This document shows, piece by piece, positions 5,960 to 6,700 of a stretch of 6,700 nt of DNA. Every line of letters begins with the position of its first letter. The stretch's first letter is position 1. The position numbers were made by a program, and so were the translations under genes. The notes under the pieces are model-generated. The model had not been told where the DNA came from. It ran no database searches and saw only the letters and a program-made list of their open reading frames with translations. Source of the DNA: Chloroflexota bacterium (GTDB lineage Bacteria; Chloroflexota; Limnocylindria; Limnocylindrales; CSP1-4); assembly GCA_004298915.1 (NCBI GenBank), contig SCTE01000356.1:1-6700 (forward strand). The letters run 5' to 3'.

Positions 5960-6700
5960 ATGCGTGATCTGCTCGACACCCTCGACGCATGGCGGGACCA
6001 GGGCACCGAGGCCGGCCGTGCCGTCGTCGTCCGGACCTTCGGATCGGCTCCGCGGCCAGAGGGCGCCGTGCTGCTCGTCGCCGACGACGGCCGGCTCATC
6101 GGCTCCGTGAGCGGTGGGTGCGTCGAGGGAGCGGCCGCCGAGGAGGTCGCGAGATCTCGTGCGACGGGCCTCAGTCGGGTGATCCGGTACGGGATCTCCG
6201 ACGAGCTGGCGTGGGACGTCGGCCTGGCCTGTGGCGGGACGATCGACGTCCTCGTGCAGCCGCTCGTTCCGACCGCCGTGACTGCCGCTGCGACTGCCTC
6301 GATCGGACCGGGCGGCGTCGCCGCTGCCGTGGCCACACCGCTCCCCGGCGACGCGCCGCCATCCGTCTTCGGTCCCCACGAGCCGGGCGCGGGCGAAGCA
6401 CCCGCCTCCTCGATCGTCATCGACGTCGGAGGCCGGATCCTCGAAGGCTCCACCGGCCATCCCGGAACGGACGCCTCGCTGGCGCGCGCGGCTGCCGAGA
6501 TCCTCGATGACGGGCGTTCTCGGACGGTCGACCTCGACGGCCGCGCGTTCTTCGTCGAGGCGTTCCCGGTGCGTCCGCGACTCGTGATCGTCGGTGCCGT
6601 GGAGGTCGCCCGATCGCTCGTCCGCTACGCGCATGAACTCGGCTACGAAACCGTCATCGTGGACGGCCGCGCCTCGTTCGCGACGGCCGAACGCTTCCCG
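5960..6700 (+). CDS. xdhC: XdhC/CoxI-family molybdenum-cofactor maturation protein, N-terminal part
   Basis: The frame is open from ATG 5960 to the window edge: 247 codons, with the 3' end missing. The N-terminal XdhC/CoxI domain shows GSAPRPEG (28-35), GSVSGGCVEG with C54 and E56 (48-57), and LACGGTIDVLVQPL with C91. The Rossmann-type C-terminal domain begins at PRLVIVGAVEVARSL (206-220), followed by GYETVIVDGR and AERFP. Full-length relatives run to about 300-380 residues, so roughly 50-130 are missing. XdhC of Rhodobacter capsulatus binds molybdenum cofactor, promotes its sulfuration and delivers it to xanthine dehydrogenase; CoxF and CoxI are related proteins of CO dehydrogenase clusters. 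The same cytoplasmic role is inferred here. G212-A-V-E-V-A replaces the more usual GAGHVA nucleotide-binding loop. It has its own promoter and is probably leaderless. Confidence 0.9.
   Translation, partial: MRDLLDTLDAWRDQGTEAGRAVVVRTFGSAPRPEGAVLLVADDGRLIGSVSGGCVEGAAAEEVARSRATGLSRVIRYGISDELAWDVGLACGGTIDVLVQPLVPTAVTAAATASIGPGGVAAAVATPLPGDAPPSVFGPHEPGAGEAPASSIVIDVGGRILEGSTGHPGTDASLARAAAEILDDGRSRTVDLDGRAFFVEAFPVRPRLVIVGAVEVARSLVRYAHELGYETVIVDGRASFATAERFP

Noticed and set aside
1..6700. CRISPR arrays, tRNA genes, insertion sequences, long direct repeats
   Set aside because: No regularly spaced repeats, cloverleaf-forming segments, transposase motifs or flanking duplications were seen on either strand by eye.

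Overview
This is a GC-rich bacterial window with gene-dense, codon-biased coding sequence. The gene families, the high GC and the mix of Shine-Dalgarno-led and leaderless starts suggest a soil- or sediment-type Chloroflexota (for example the Limnocylindria and relatives) or an Actinomycetota. That assignment is inference, because no phylogenetic marker is present.

Layout. Positions 3-203 (+) are the 3' end of a molybdopterin-binding protein related to MoCF-biosynthesis proteins. A long hairpin (202-241) lies between it and a convergent gene at 260-1759 (-), which encodes a secreted six-box BNR/sialidase-fold protein. The 122-bp divergent spacer holds a -35/-10 promoter for the sialidase-like gene and a leaderless promoter for coxD (1882-2784, +), a MoxR-type AAA+ ATPase. 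coxE (2811-4187, +), a VWA/MIDAS protein, follows 26 bp later, and the two form a tight operon. A 195-bp spacer then carries a consensus TTGACA promoter embedded in nested inverted repeats. It drives an APC-superfamily permease (4383-5855, +) that ends at a perfect 13-bp hairpin (5893-5923). The last gene, xdhC (5960 to the window edge, +), starts from a second leaderless promoter and is cut by the window end.

How the genes fit together. CoxD, CoxE, XdhC and the molybdopterin-binding protein are the usual accessory set for maturing a molybdenum hydroxylase of the xanthine dehydrogenase / aerobic CO dehydrogenase family: cofactor binding and sulfuration, plus AAA+/VWA-driven insertion or remodelling. 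No structural subunits (large molybdenum, medium FAD or small Fe-S) lie in the window, so the target enzyme cannot be named. The sialidase-like gene and the permease interrupt the accessory set and have their own promoters; whether they belong functionally is open.

I found no tRNA, rRNA, CRISPR array, insertion sequence or clearly new defence or mobile system. The least explained signals are the nested palindromes at the permease promoter and the matching TAG-N9-ATG leaderless architecture of coxD and xdhC.
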